64,000 nt of DNA from Rhodobacteraceae bacterium 63075 (lineage in GTDB: Bacteria; Pseudomonadota; Alphaproteobacteria; Rhodobacterales; Rhodobacteraceae), in NCBI GenBank assembly GCA_003417655.1, contig QVMW01000007.1, forward strand, positions 89,438 through 153,437, read 5' to 3'. Shown here piece by piece: positions 43,421-52,663 of this stretch. The notes under the pieces are model-generated. The model was not told where the DNA came from. It saw only the letters and a list, made by a program, of their open reading frames with translations, and searched no databases. Both the position numbers and the translations under genes were made by a program. Every line of letters begins with the position of its first letter. Position 1 is the stretch's first letter.

Positions 43421-44197
43421 ATGGCACTTTCCGACAGCAGCACCTTCCTCAAGCGCGGCCTCCATCGCATGTCGCTGCGCCGCTGGATGCGGGCCGCCAA
43501 GGGCGCGCGGTCGGCGAAGATCGCGCGGCTGCGGGCGCAGCGGGCCGAGGCGCGCAAGCTCAAGACCCAGCTCGACCGGCTGATCCACGTGGCCGACGAG
43601 CGGCTGGCCCTGCCGATGGTGGGCAGCACGGCCTTCGACAAGCCCTATGACGCCGACTGGGCCTGGCGGCCCGAGCTCTGGCGCGGCCCTCTGCCCGTGC
43701 CGGGCATGAGCACGGTTGCCAACAAGTCGATGCTGGGCGGCGAAGTCACCCTCTTTCACGATTGCCGTCATTCCGAGCTGACCCTGCGGCAGGTGCGCAA
43801 CCGCCGCGAGGCCGACCTTGCGCCCTACGGGTTGCGACTCGACGTGTTCCGCTTCGACGGATCGTTCCTGTCGGTCGTCGTCGACCTGCCCGAAGAGGCC
43901 GCGCGCGACCTGCGGCTCAAGCATCTCATCCGCGTCCAGACCATCGTGGAGATGGAGAAGCCGCTGGAGATCTTCGCCCGGCTCAACATCAAGCACGGCC
44001 CCAACACCGAACAGATCGTGCGCGAATTGCCGCTGAGCCAGCAGGAGATCGCCGTGGAGTTCGACCTGGCCTATTCGAAGCTCAACGAGAAGCGCGTCGA
44101 GAAGATCTGGCTTGACCTGATCTTCGAGGGCCCCGAGATGAACCAGGTCACGCTGCGCGACTTGACCATGAGCCGCCGCCCGCGCGCCGAGTTGTAA
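43421..44197 (+). CDS. DUF6478 family protein
   Basis: A 258-residue basic-N-terminal protein. The first 50 residues are arginine/lysine-rich and helical (SLRRWMRAAKGARSAKIARL). A beta-rich domain follows with TLFHDCRHSELTLRQ, then VEFDLAYSKLNEKRVEKIWLDL. This matches the Roseobacter family DUF6478, function unknown. The following 126-residue gene is 24 bp downstream and probably its partner. Confidence 0.8.
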   Translation: MALSDSSTFLKRGLHRMSLRRWMRAAKGARSAKIARLRAQRAEARKLKTQLDRLIHVADERLALPMVGSTAFDKPYDADWAWRPELWRGPLPVPGMSTVANKSMLGGEVTLFHDCRHSELTLRQVRNRREADLAPYGLRLDVFRFDGSFLSVVVDLPEEAARDLRLKHLIRVQTIVEMEKPLEIFARLNIKHGPNTEQIVRELPLSQQEIAVEFDLAYSKLNEKRVEKIWLDLIFEGPEMNQVTLRDLTMSRRPRAEL

Positions 44198-44221
44198 TGC
44201 GCCGATGAGAGAGAGGCAGAG

Positions 44222-44602
44222 ATGAGCCAGTATGTCGTCACCAAGCGCCGCCTTATCGAGGCGAAATGGGAAGGGGCCGTTGCGGCCGCCGACGGGCGCG
44301 CGCTGGAGGAGACCCCGAAGATCGCCGTCACGCTCGACGAGAAGCAGGTGCTCGGCGTCTCGCTCGGGGAGGGGGAGGACGGGCTCTGGGAGCTCGCCGT
44401 TCCGATCCCCGCCCAGGCGATCAGCGACGGGCTGCGCACCATTCTCATCCAGGACAGCGCGAGTGGCGAAGTGCTTGAAAGCATCTCGCTGCTGGCCGGT
44501 GAGGCGCTCGACGAGGACCTGCGCGCCGAGGTGAGCCTGCTGCGCGAAGAACTCGACATGCTCAAGCGCGCCTTCCGCCGCCACTGCGTCGAGACCGCCT
44601 GA
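44222..44602 (+). CDS. Conserved hypothetical protein paired with DUF6478
   Basis: A 126-residue acidic protein. A beta-rich first part (MSQYVVTKRRLIEAKWEG) is followed by LDEKQVLGVSLGEGEDGLWELAVPIP, and the C-terminus is a probable coiled coil (DEDLRAEVSLLREELDMLKRAFRRH). No signal or membrane segment. AGAGAGGCAGAG lies before the ATG. I do not recognise the family; the close spacing suggests joint action with DUF6478. Confidence 0.75.
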   Translation: MSQYVVTKRRLIEAKWEGAVAAADGRALEETPKIAVTLDEKQVLGVSLGEGEDGLWELAVPIPAQAISDGLRTILIQDSASGEVLESISLLAGEALDEDLRAEVSLLREELDMLKRAFRRHCVETA

Positions 44603-44690
44603 CCGGCCGAGGCCGACGCGGCTGACGCTGCGTTTGCCGTGACAGGGGCCGCATCTTTGGGCAGGTTGGCGCGCAAAGAGGGAGGCTATC

Positions 44691-46718
44691 ATGTCCGATT
44701 ACCCACATATGCTGAAGCCGCTCGAGCTGGGCCATACAACGCTCAGGAACCGTGTCATCATGGGCTCGATGCACACCAATCTCGAGGAGACGAAGGATTG
44801 GAACCGCGTTGCCGAGTTCTATGCCGAGCGCGCCCGCGGCGGCGCGGCGCTGATGGTCACCGGCGGGATCGCGCCCAACCATGAAGGCGGCGTCTTTCCC
44901 GGCGCGGCGGGGCTCTACACCGATGCGGATATCGCCAACCACAAGATCGTGACCGACAGGGTGCACGCGGCGGGCGGCAAGATCGCCATGCAGATCCTCC
45001 ACGCGGGCCGCTATGCCTACGGGCCTGACTGCGTGTCGGCCTCGCCCGTCAAGTCCCCGATCTCGCCCTTCGCCCCGAAGGAGCTCGACGAGGCGGGCAT
45101 CGAGAAGCAGATCGCCGATTTCGCCACTTCGGCGGCGAATGCGAAGAAGGCGGGCTATGACGGTGTCGAGGTGATGGGCTCGGAGGGGTATTTCATCAAC
45201 CAGTTCCTCGTCACCCACGTGAACAAGCGCACCGACCGCTGGGGTGGAAGCTACGAGAACCGCATGCGCCTTCCCATCGAGATCATGAAGCGCGTGCGCG
45301 CCGCCGTGGGCGAGGATTTCATCGTCATCTATCGCCTCTCGATGATCGACCTCGTGCCCGACGGCTCGACGCATGAGGAGGTCGTCCAGCTTGCACAGGA
45401 GGTAGAGAAAGCCGGGGCGGACATCATCAATACCGGCATCGGCTGGCATGAGGCGCGCATCCCCACCATCGCGACGTCGGTGCCGCGCGCGGGCTTCGCC
45501 TGGGTGACCAAGAAGCTCATGGGCAAGGTGGGCGTGCCGCTGATCACGTCGAACCGGATCAACATGCCCGATGTGGCCGAGACCGTGCTGGCCGAGGGCT
45601 GCGCCGACCTGGTGAGCATGGCGCGCCCCTTCCTGGCCGATCCGCATTTCGTCAGGAAGGCCGAGGAGGGCCGCGCCGCCGAGATCGCCCCCTGCATCGC
45701 CTGCAACCAGGCCTGCCTCGACCATACATTCCAGGGCAAGATCTCGAGCTGCCTCGTCAACCCGCGCGCCTGTTTCGAGACGGAAATCCTGCTGGAGCCG
45801 GCGGCGAACCCGAAGAAGATCGGCATCGTCGGTGCGGGACCGGCGGGCCTGAGCACGGCCATTGCCTGTGCCGAGCGGGGCCATGACGTGAGTGTTTTCG
45901 ACAAGGCCGCCGAGATCGGCGGGCAGCTCAACATGGCCAAGCAGATCCCCGGCAAGGAGGAGTTTCACGGCTTCGTCGACTGGTTCGGAACCATGGCCGA
46001 GAAGCACGGTGTCACGCTGGAGCTGGGCCGCGAGGCGCGTGCGGAGGACCTCGAAGGCTTCGATGAGATCATCATCGCCACAGGCGTCATCCCGCGCGAC
46101 CCGGGGATCCCCGGGCAGGATATGGATCATGTCATCAGCTATGTCGATCTCCTGCGCGGCAAGGCCGAGGCGGGCAAGCGCGTCGCCGTGGTCGGCGCGG
46201 GCGGTATCGGCTTCGATGTGAGCGAGTTTCTCGTCCACGAGGGCGAAAGCCCGACGCTTGATCTGGAGGACTGGAAAGAGGAGTGGGGCGTGGGGGACCC
46301 GGCCGAAACGCCCGGCGGCCTCGCCCCCGAAGGCCCGCAGCCCGACGCCCCGGCGCGCAAGGTCACGCTCTTGCAGCGCAAGTCCGAACGTCACGGCAAG
46401 CGGCTCGGAAAGACGACCGGCTGGATTCACCGCGCGGCGCTCAAGATGAAGGATGTCGAGATGATCGGCGGGGTGAATTACGAGAAGATCGACGAGAGCG
46501 GGCTGCATGTGAGCTTCGGCGAGGCGCGGGAGAACCCGACGCTCATCGAATGCGACACGATCGTGCTTTGCGCGGGGCAGGTGAGCGAGCGCTCGCTGGC
46601 GGACGCGTTGGAGGCCAGGGGCAAGAAAGTGCATGTGATCGGCGGCGCAGATGTGGCGGCCGAGCTCGATGCGAAACGGGCGATCGACCAGGGAACACGG
46701 CTGGCGGCGGCGCTTTGA
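44691..46718 (+). CDS. NADH:flavin oxidoreductase, 2,4-dienoyl-CoA reductase-like (FadH type)
   Basis: A 675-residue FMN/FAD/4Fe-4S enzyme. An OYE-type TIM barrel (1-345) is followed by the canonical cluster motif C-x2-C-x3-C-x11-C (from CIACNQAC) and an FAD/NAD(P) domain starting IGIVGAGPAGLSTAIA. It lies near the usual length of FadH (about 670). It may reduce 2,4-dienoyl-CoA in unsaturated fatty-acid breakdown, but no other beta-oxidation gene is adjacent. It is a paralogue of the enzyme at 23566-25611. Confidence 0.9.
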   Translation: MSDYPHMLKPLELGHTTLRNRVIMGSMHTNLEETKDWNRVAEFYAERARGGAALMVTGGIAPNHEGGVFPGAAGLYTDADIANHKIVTDRVHAAGGKIAMQILHAGRYAYGPDCVSASPVKSPISPFAPKELDEAGIEKQIADFATSAANAKKAGYDGVEVMGSEGYFINQFLVTHVNKRTDRWGGSYENRMRLPIEIMKRVRAAVGEDFIVIYRLSMIDLVPDGSTHEEVVQLAQEVEKAGADIINTGIGWHEARIPTIATSVPRAGFAWVTKKLMGKVGVPLITSNRINMPDVAETVLAEGCADLVSMARPFLADPHFVRKAEEGRAAEIAPCIACNQACLDHTFQGKISSCLVNPRACFETEILLEPAANPKKIGIVGAGPAGLSTAIACAERGHDVSVFDKAAEIGGQLNMAKQIPGKEEFHGFVDWFGTMAEKHGVTLELGREARAEDLEGFDEIIIATGVIPRDPGIPGQDMDHVISYVDLLRGKAEAGKRVAVVGAGGIGFDVSEFLVHEGESPTLDLEDWKEEWGVGDPAETPGGLAPEGPQPDAPARKVTLLQRKSERHGKRLGKTTGWIHRAALKMKDVEMIGGVNYEKIDESGLHVSFGEARENPTLIECDTIVLCAGQVSERSLADALEARGKKVHVIGGADVAAELDAKRAIDQGTRLAAAL

Positions 46719-46752
46719 TCCTGTATCGGATTTGCTGCGCAAATCCGACCCG

Positions 46753-46796
46753 CCGGGGGCTTTGCCCCCGGACCCCCAGGATATTTTGAAAAAGGA
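46753..46796. repeat. Rhodobacteraceae-type intergenic hairpin repeat
   Basis: CCGGGGGC-TTT-GCCCCCGG (46753-46771), then ACCCCCAGGATATTTTG and AAAAAGGAG. From memory, this string is a very common intergenic repeat in Rhodobacteraceae. It stands between the convergent FadH-like and sulfotransferase genes and probably terminates both. Confidence 0.7.
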
Positions 46797-46802
46797 GAAA
46801 GC

Positions 46803-47585
46803 CTATAGCAGCGCCTGTTTGGCGGCCTTGAGCTTCGAGTTTTCGGTGATCTCGCGATTGAGGCGGAGGAATTCGGCCTGAAGCTCGGCCGTGTTGGCAA
46901 TGTTGCGAGGCGACACAGGGCGGAGAGCGGCGCGAAGCGGTTCCTCGACTTCCAGAAGGTCGAGCAGTGCAGCGGCGGGACCTTCGGGCATGTCTGCATA
47001 GTCTTCGAGCCGCGCGGCGCGGACCGGAACCGGAAGGGTGTGAGCGAGGGCCTTGGCTTCCGCTTCGGGGCCCATCAGGCCGGTGAAGCGGCTGCGGAAG
47101 GTGTCGAAATCGTCGGTGAGGCGGATCGAGCGCAGCAGATGCCCGTAGACCGAGCGGATCCAGCTTTCGCTCTCGCGCGTGGTATAGAAAAACACGATCT
47201 CCGTGCCCGGCCCGAAGCGGCGGCGCAGCTCGGCGATGATGACGGCGGCGAGGCGACGGGCCGGGCGTTGGTAGCTTTGCATGAGGCGCCCCGAGATGGT
47301 CCTGTGTCCCGGCATGCCGCCGGAGAAGGTCTCCCGGCTCAGCAGGATGCGGGGATGGTCGGGGACCTGGTTCAGGAAGGCGCGAAAGCTGCGGCGGAAG
47401 CGCCAGAGGCGATGCGGGAAGGGGCGCTGGGCGTAGATGCGGGCGTGGCTGCCCGCTTCGAGGAAGTCCTGCTTGCCGTAATAGGCGAGGTGATCTGCCA
47501 GCGCGGCGCGGTTCTGCGTGAAAAAATCCTGAAGGCTCGTCGTGCCGGTCTTGTGAAAGCCGGCATGAACGATCACCTGCGTCAT
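46803..47585 (-). CDS. Sulfotransferase-like protein
   Basis: A 260-residue protein with the PAPS-binding loop [13 protein letters not shown] at the N-terminus (5'-PSB) and a downstream [11 protein letters not shown] segment typical of the 3'-phosphate-binding region. It overlaps rimM by 4 bp and is the last gene of the ffh-rpsP-rimM operon. The acceptor could be a surface glycan or lipid; this is inference. Confidence 0.82.
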   Translation of the reverse strand: MTQVIVHAGFHKTGTTSLQDFFTQNRAALADHLAYYGKQDFLEAGSHARIYAQRPFPHRLWRFRRSFRAFLNQVPDHPRILLSRETFSGGMPGHRTISGRLMQSYQRPARRLAAVIIAELRRRFGPGTEIVFFYTTRESESWIRSVYGHLLRSIRLTDDFDTFRSRFTGLMGPEAEAKALAHTLPVPVRAARLEDYADMPEGPAAALLDLLEVEEPLRAALRPVSPRNIANTAELQAEFLRLNREITENSKLKAAKQALL

Positions 47586-48088
47586 TCGAAGAGACCCTCG
47601 GGCGGATCGGCGACGATCCGGCCTGCGCCGAGGTCGACCGTGGGCACGGCGGCGCGCGTGAAGGGCAGCAGCACAGATTCCCTGAGGGCGGGGCCGTGCA
47701 CCTCCAGAAGATCGCCTGCGCCGTGATCGTGAACGGCCCGGACGTGTCCGAGCACCGTTCCGCCGGTGTCGACCACTTCGAGGCCGACGAGATCGGCATG
47801 GTAGAACTCGTCATCGGGAAGCGAGGGCAGCTTCGACCGCTCGGTATAAAGCTGCGTGCCGCGCAGGGCATCGGCTTCTTCCTTGGTGTCTATCCCCGAG
47901 AGCCGCGCCGCGAAGCCGTTCTTGATCGGGCGGGTGATCGTGACATCGAAGCTGCGCGCGCCGTCTTCCGTGACAAGCGGCGTGTAGCGCGCGATGTCGC
48001 TTGGCTCGGCTGTGAAGCTCTTCAGGCGCACTTCGCCGCGCACCCCGTAGGCGCCGGCGATGGCCCCGATGGCGATGAGATCACTCAT
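47582..48088 (-). CDS. rimM: Ribosome maturation factor RimM
   Basis: A 168-residue 30S maturation factor that binds ribosomal protein S19. The N-terminal RimM domain ([20 protein letters not shown]) is followed by a PRC-barrel ([15 protein letters not shown]). It lies 52 bp after rpsP, its usual neighbour. Confidence 0.97.
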   Translation of the reverse strand: MSDLIAIGAIAGAYGVRGEVRLKSFTAEPSDIARYTPLVTEDGARSFDVTITRPIKNGFAARLSGIDTKEEADALRGTQLYTERSKLPSLPDDEFYHADLVGLEVVDTGGTVLGHVRAVHDHGAGDLLEVHGPALRESVLLPFTRAAVPTVDLGAGRIVADPPEGLFE

Positions 48089-48140
48089 GGCAGTGCCCCT
48101 GTCAGGAGGGGCCGGAGCCTGCGCCCCGGCCCTTTCGAGC

Positions 48141-48551
48141 TCAGCTCTCCTCGGCAGCCGCTTCTTCTGCGGGTGCTTCCTCCGCAGGGGCCTCCTCGGC
48201 GGGCGCAGCCGCCGCGGCAGCTTTCTCGGCCTTCTCCTCGGCGCGGTCCTTGGCTTTCTGGCCGGGCTCGCCCTTCTTGAGGTTGGCGCGCTCTTTCTTG
48301 TCCAGAACGCCGGCGGCTTCGAGCATGCGGCTCACGCGGTCTGTCGGCTGGGCGCCTTCACCGAGCCAGTACTGCACGCGCTCCATGTTCATCTTGACGC
48401 GCTCTTCGCTGTCCTTGGGCAGCAGCGGGTTGTATGTTCCGAGCTTCTCGATGAAGCGGCCATCGCGGGGCATCCGGCTGTCAGATGCGACGATGCGATA
48501 GAAGGGGCGCTTCTTGGAGCCTGCGCGGGCGAGACGAAGTTTCATAGCCAT
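48141..48551 (-). CDS. rpsP: 30S ribosomal protein S16 with alanine/glutamate-rich tail
   Basis: A 136-residue S16. The ribosomal core ([19 protein letters not shown] to about residue 85) is followed by a long low-complexity tail with repeats of EEAPA ([20 protein letters not shown]). Many alphaproteobacteria have such tails; E. coli S16 lacks it. The tail is probably disordered. Confidence 0.97.
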   Translation of the reverse strand: MAMKLRLARAGSKKRPFYRIVASDSRMPRDGRFIEKLGTYNPLLPKDSEERVKMNMERVQYWLGEGAQPTDRVSRMLEAAGVLDKKERANLKKGEPGQKAKDRAEEKAEKAAAAAAPAEEAPAEEAPAEEAAAEES

Positions 48552-48593
48552 GTTGTTTCTCCTTGAGTGATGGCGTTGCGGGGCAAACCCCCG

Positions 48594-48890
48594 TTATCCT
48601 TGCTGTTTTTCGTGGTGCTGAATCACTTCAGCGATGATGAAGTTCAAAAACTTCTTGGCGAACTCGGGGTCCAGATCGGCCCTTTGCGCCAGGTCTTCGA
48701 GCCGTGCGATCTGCTGCGCCTCACGCGCGGGATCGGACGGGGGAAGGTCGTGTTCGGCCTTGAGCTTGCCCACGGCCTGGGTGTGCTTGAAGCGCTCGCC
48801 GAGTGTGTAGACGAGAATCGCATCGAGCCGGTCGATGCTTTCGCGGTGCTCGCGGAGCACTTCGGCGGCGCGTGTGGCTGCATCAGTCAA
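48594..48890 (-). CDS. Chorismate mutase, AroQ class
   Basis: A 98-residue all-helical chorismate mutase converting chorismate to prephenate. Key elements are the N-terminal arginine helix (LREHRESIDRLDAILVYTLGERF) and the lysine helix (KHTQAVGKLKAEHDLPPSDPAREAQQ). The start is TTG at 48890, chosen because AAGGA lies 7 bases upstream and the frame gives the family N-terminus; it overlaps the GNAT stop. It sits in the rpsP operon, as in related genomes. Confidence 0.88.
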   Translation of the reverse strand: MTDAATRAAEVLREHRESIDRLDAILVYTLGERFKHTQAVGKLKAEHDLPPSDPAREAQQIARLEDLAQRADLDPEFAKKFLNFIIAEVIQHHEKQQG

Positions 48891-49488
48891 GGGCCCATCC
48901 TTTCGGTTTGAAGAGCGGGTCGGCATAGTGGCTGATCTCCATGGCGATGCCATGGGCGAGCTGCGTGCCGTCAAGCGCCTCGGGCGCGGGGTGACGGTAG
49001 ACCGCGTCGGAGCCGTCGATCGTTGCCGCCTCGGGGTCTTTCACCGCGCCCAGCCGCTCGGCCAGGCGGATGCTGTCGAGGTTCTTGGGGTCGATATAGG
49101 AGACGGCCCCCGCCCAGCCTTGCGAATTGTAGAAGTAGTCGCGCGCGGCATTCGTGGCTTCGAGCGCGTAGCCGTGGCCCGCCTTGTCGGGCCAGATGAT
49201 CCAGGCGATCTCGCGCTCGGGCCATTTCGCGGGCTGCCAGCCACCGGCCATGCCATAGGTCTCGTCGGTGTCGCGGTCGTGGATCATCCACATTCCGAAG
49301 CCACGGATGTTCCAGTGGCCGATCTCGGCGGCATAGAGCATCCAGGCTTCGTAGGCGTTGAGCGGCCCGCCCATGAAGCGCGCACGATAGGAGGAGAAGG
49401 TCGCCTTGAAGTCGGGATAGTCCTCGGCCTCGGGGCCGCGCAGGACAAGGCGTTTGGTTTCCAGGACGGGGATATTCGATGTGGGCAT
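48883..49488 (-). CDS. GNAT acetyltransferase, RimJ/RimL-like (third of three)
   Basis: A 201-residue GNAT with ETKRLVLRGPEAEDY at the N-terminus and the acetyl-CoA loop DKAGHGYALEA. It shares one base with the preceding GNAT (TGATG). It is the longest of the three, with a C-terminal extension (HGIAMEISHYADPLF). The target is unknown; ribosomal or aminoglycoside-type N-acetylation is possible. Confidence 0.88.
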   Translation of the reverse strand: MPTSNIPVLETKRLVLRGPEAEDYPDFKATFSSYRARFMGGPLNAYEAWMLYAAEIGHWNIRGFGMWMIHDRDTDETYGMAGGWQPAKWPEREIAWIIWPDKAGHGYALEATNAARDYFYNSQGWAGAVSYIDPKNLDSIRLAERLGAVKDPEAATIDGSDAVYRHPAPEALDGTQLAHGIAMEISHYADPLFKPKGWALD

Positions 49489-50039
49489 CAGGCGTAGGCC
49501 TCCATCCCGCCGTTTTCGAGCTCCGATGGGGCAAGGTGCCGCCAGATCTCGGAGGGGCCGAACTTGGGGTGGTCGAAGGGGTAGTCGAAGCGCGCGCCGA
49601 GGCGGCGGGCAACGGCCTTGCTCGCCGCGTTTTCAGGGTCGATGAGGCTGATCGCCGTCTCCCAGCCGAGCACATCGTAGGCATGGGCGCGGGAGGCCAG
49701 CGCGGCCTCCGTGGCATAGCCGTTGCCCCAGGCTTCGGGCATGAGTGTCCAGCCGATTTCCGGCTCGGGCCAGCCGAGCGGATTCCACAGGCCGACGCGG
49801 CCGAGATAGGCGCCCGTCTCCTTGAGGTCGACCGCCCAGAAACCGTAGCCGCGCATCACCCAGTGGCCGAGCACGCCGCCGACGGAGCGCCAGACCTCGT
49901 CGGGCCGCAGCGGCCCGCCCACGAAGCGCGCGGCCTCCGAGGCCCAGAAATCGACCTCCTTCTCCGCGTCCGCCTCGCAGGGCGCGCGCAGGATGAGGCG
50001 CTCGGTCTCGAGCCGGGGTATGTCGAGCGTGAGGGTCAT
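49488..50039 (-). CDS. GNAT acetyltransferase, RimJ/RimL-like (second of three)
   Basis: A 183-residue GNAT: RLETERLILRAPCEAD, then acetyl-CoA loop EAWGNGYATEAALA and PENAASKAVARRLGA. It overlaps its neighbours by 4 bp upstream and 1 bp downstream. Sequence similarity to the other two suggests tandem duplication and divergence. Confidence 0.9.
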   Translation of the reverse strand: MTLTLDIPRLETERLILRAPCEADAEKEVDFWASEAARFVGGPLRPDEVWRSVGGVLGHWVMRGYGFWAVDLKETGAYLGRVGLWNPLGWPEPEIGWTLMPEAWGNGYATEAALASRAHAYDVLGWETAISLIDPENAASKAVARRLGARFDYPFDHPKFGPSEIWRHLAPSELENGGMEAYA

Positions 50040-50548
50040 GTGCCGGGCCTCTCGGCCCCGGTCTCGGCCCGATAGGTGTGCATTGACGGGGCACAGCCGC
50101 GTGGCGTGGCCTCCGAGTCAAAACGCATTCCGATGCGTTCGGCGACCCGGATGGAGGCTGCGTTATCGGGGGCGATACGGGCGATCAGCGCAGGCCCGGT
50201 CCATTCCGACAACACGGCCTGAGCAGCCTCGGTCGCGTAACCTTGCCCTTCCTGCGCGTCGGTCCAGAGGGTCCATGTCAATTCCGCCGGATCGGCGGGA
50301 TCACTATGCAGCACACCCGTGTGTCCGATGGCGGTGTCGCTCAGGCTGATGGCATAGCGCCCGTAGCCGCGCAGAGCCCATTGGCCGGCCATGGCGAAGA
50401 AACGGTTGACCGCGTTCTGCCGCGATAGCGGCCCGCCCACGCCGTCGGTGCGGCCGCCCGTGTAATATGCGAGATAGCCGTCGAGATCGCGCATCTCGAA
50501 GGGCCGGAGCGTCAGGCGCTCGGTTGATATGGTCGGAGGCAGCGTCAC
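50036..50548 (-). CDS. GNAT acetyltransferase, RimJ/RimL-like (first of three)
   Basis: A 170-residue GNAT: ISTERLTLRPFEMRDL, then acetyl-CoA loop AQEGQGYATEAAQA and PDNAASIRVAERIG. It overlaps ffh by ATGA and the second GNAT by 4 bp, so its translation is tied to SRP protein synthesis. Substrate unknown. Confidence 0.9.
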   Translation of the reverse strand: MTLPPTISTERLTLRPFEMRDLDGYLAYYTGGRTDGVGGPLSRQNAVNRFFAMAGQWALRGYGRYAISLSDTAIGHTGVLHSDPADPAELTWTLWTDAQEGQGYATEAAQAVLSEWTGPALIARIAPDNAASIRVAERIGMRFDSEATPRGCAPSMHTYRAETGAERPGT

Positions 50549-52050
50549 TTCTTCTTCCCGAAGCCGGAAAGCCCGGGCGGCAGGCCCGCGCCGCCGCCGC
50601 CGAAGCCGCCGGGGCCGCCCATGCCGCCCTTGCCGAGCTGCTTGGCAGCCTGTTCCATGGCTTTCGGGTCCATGCCCTGGGCCATGTCCGCGGGCATGCC
50701 GCCCTTGCCGAACATGCCCTTCATGGCCTGCTTGAGCATGCCGCCCTTGCCCTTGCCCATCTTCTTCATCATGTCCGACATCTGCCGGTGCATCTTCAGC
50801 AGCTTGTTGAGATCGGAGACCTCCATGCCAGCGCCGCGGGCGATGCGCTTCTTGCGGCTCGCTTGCAGGATCTGCGGGTTGGCGCGTTCGCGCTTCGTCA
50901 TCGACTGGATGAGCGCGATCTGCTGCTTGATGATCTTGTCATCGAAACCGGACTGCTCGACCTGCTTGGCCATCTTGCCCATGCCGGGCATCATGCCCAT
51001 GACGCCTTCCATGCCGCCCATCTTCATCATCTGTTCGAGCTGCATCTTCAGGTCGTTCATGTTGAACTGGCCCTTCTGGAAGCGCTTCATCATGCGCTCG
51101 GCCTGTTCCTGCTCGATCGTGTCCTGCGCCTTCTCGACGAGGCTGACGATGTCGCCCATGCCGAGGATGCGCCCGGCGATCCTGTCCGGCTCGAAGGTTT
51201 CCAGCGCGTCCATCTTCTCGCCGAGGCCGACGAAACGGATCGGCTTGCCCGTCACCGCGCGCATCGACAGCGCCGCGCCGCCGCGCCCGTCGCCATCCAT
51301 CCGCGTGAGCACCACGCCGCTGATCCCGATCTTGGCGTCGAACTCCTCGGCCACCTCGACAGCGACCTGGCCTGTCAGCCCGTCGACGACAAGAAGCGTC
51401 TCGCGCGGGTCGACGACATCGCGCACGTCCTCGACCTCTTTCATCAGCACTTCGTCGATCTGGAGGCGGCCCGCCGTATCGAGCATGTAGACGTCATAGC
51501 CGCCGAGGCTGGCCTGCTGCTTGGCGCGCCTGGCGATCTGGACGGGCGTTTCGCCCTTCACGATCGGCAGGGTATCGACGCCGATCTGGGCACCGAGAAT
51601 CTCGAGCTGGTCCATCGCGGCGGGGCGGTAGACGTCGAGCGAGGCCATGAGGACCTTCTTGCCCTCGCGGTCCTTGAGGCGCTTGGCGAGCTTGCCTGTC
51701 GAGGTTGTCTTGCCGCCGCCCTGAAGGCCGACCATCAGGATCGGCGCGGGGGGATTGTCGATCTTGAGCTTGCCGGGGTCTTCCTCGCCGCGCAGCGTGT
51801 CGACGAGCGCGTCATGGACGATCTTGACGACCTGCTGGCCCGGGGTGACCGACTTGGTGACGGCCTGGCCGGTGGCCTGTTCCTGCACGCGTCTGACGAA
51901 TTCGCGCGCGACGGGCAGCGAAACGTCCGCTTCCAGAAGCGCGACGCGCACTTCGCGCAGGGCCGTCTTGACATCTTCCTCGGACAGCGCGCCTTGCTTG
52001 GTGAGCCGGTCGAAGACGCCGGAGAGGCGTTCGGACAGGTTTTCAAACAT
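50545..52050 (-). CDS. ffh: Signal recognition particle protein Ffh
   Basis: A 501-residue SRP GTPase that delivers nascent membrane proteins to FtsY. The N domain spans 1-85. The G domain has GLQGGGKTTSTGKLAKRLK, DTAGRLQID and TRMDGDGRGG. The methionine-rich M domain binds SRP RNA and signal peptides, ending in a Gly/Met-rich tail (GGMGGPGGFGGGGAG). The ATG at 52050 gives the standard MFENLSERL. It heads the eight-gene operon running to 46803. Confidence 0.97.
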   Translation of the reverse strand: MFENLSERLSGVFDRLTKQGALSEEDVKTALREVRVALLEADVSLPVAREFVRRVQEQATGQAVTKSVTPGQQVVKIVHDALVDTLRGEEDPGKLKIDNPPAPILMVGLQGGGKTTSTGKLAKRLKDREGKKVLMASLDVYRPAAMDQLEILGAQIGVDTLPIVKGETPVQIARRAKQQASLGGYDVYMLDTAGRLQIDEVLMKEVEDVRDVVDPRETLLVVDGLTGQVAVEVAEEFDAKIGISGVVLTRMDGDGRGGAALSMRAVTGKPIRFVGLGEKMDALETFEPDRIAGRILGMGDIVSLVEKAQDTIEQEQAERMMKRFQKGQFNMNDLKMQLEQMMKMGGMEGVMGMMPGMGKMAKQVEQSGFDDKIIKQQIALIQSMTKRERANPQILQASRKKRIARGAGMEVSDLNKLLKMHRQMSDMMKKMGKGKGGMLKQAMKGMFGKGGMPADMAQGMDPKAMEQAAKQLGKGGMGGPGGFGGGGAGLPPGLSGFGKKK

Positions 52051-52420
52051 CTCTTTTCGGCTCCTCTCGCCGTTTCCACCTGGCCGGGAGATAAGCTCCG
52101 ACCGCTCAAATGACAAACTCCCCCGCGGGCGAAACTCGCTGACGGGGGGCGATCTCGACTGCGAATCGAGACCGGAAGCATTCCGACTTCCGTTAAATCT
52201 GCGCGCGAGATACGCCCAGATGGCCCCGCGGTCAAGCCCCGCAAAGGCGCTTCGAATGCCTGGGCTTTGAGCAATTGGCCGGATATTCCCGCGAATTGCG
52301 CGCAAAATTGCCACAGCTTGATTTTGGAAAAGCTTTACGGAGAATGTGACTTGATAGGGGGGCTGGCGACCGCTAGAGTGAGGCCTGTAAAGTCTTTACT
52401 TAACACTCGAGGTATATACC
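52051..52420. other. Divergent spacer upstream of ffh and the small secreted-protein gene
   Basis: No gene. It holds the inverted repeat TCTCGA-CTGCGAA-TCGAGA (52153-52171) about 100 bp upstream of ffh, and a promoter at 52351-52379 for the rightward gene. The ffh promoter itself could not be fixed. Confidence 0.6.
52351..52379 (+). promoter_or_regulatory. Promoter of the 73-residue secreted protein gene
   Basis: TTGATA (52351-52356), a 17-bp spacer, then TAGAGT (52374-52379), giving a start about 35 bases upstream of the ATG. GAGGT lies 8-9 bases before the ATG. Confidence 0.55.
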
Positions 52421-52642
52421 ATGAAAAAAGCAGCAATGATCGCGGCCGTCGCCGCAATCACCGCTCCTTCCTTCGCTCTGGCCGGTGGCAAAGCCGACCC
52501 CGTGATGGAAGACGACGTTTTCGTTGACACGACACCTGCTCCCGCAGGCTCGTCGGGTTCGCTCGGCTCGGCCGGTGCGGGCACAGCGATCGCAGTCGGC
52601 CTGCTCGCAGCAGCCGCACTCGCGGCCTCAGACGGCTCGTAA
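52421..52642 (+). CDS. Small exported protein, signal peptide plus C-terminal hydrophobic helix
   Basis: A 73-residue protein. A Sec signal peptide (MKKAAMIAAVAAITAPSFALA) is followed by an acidic segment (DPVMEDDVFVDTT), a Gly/Ser linker, and a C-terminal alanine-rich helix (AIAVGLLAAAALAAS) that could span the inner membrane. The K-K start, own promoter and following hairpin suggest a stand-alone, well-expressed gene. Small proteins of this layout are frequent in Roseobacters; function unknown. Confidence 0.78.
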   Translation: MKKAAMIAAVAAITAPSFALAGGKADPVMEDDVFVDTTPAPAGSSGSLGSAGAGTAIAVGLLAAAALAASDGS

Positions 52643-52663
52643 GCGTCACAAGATCGAATTTGC

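Noticed and set aside
44562..46742. 726-codon minus-strand frame opposite the FadH-like gene
   Set aside because: Antisense shadow; the plus strand encodes a full FMN/4Fe-4S/FAD enzyme.
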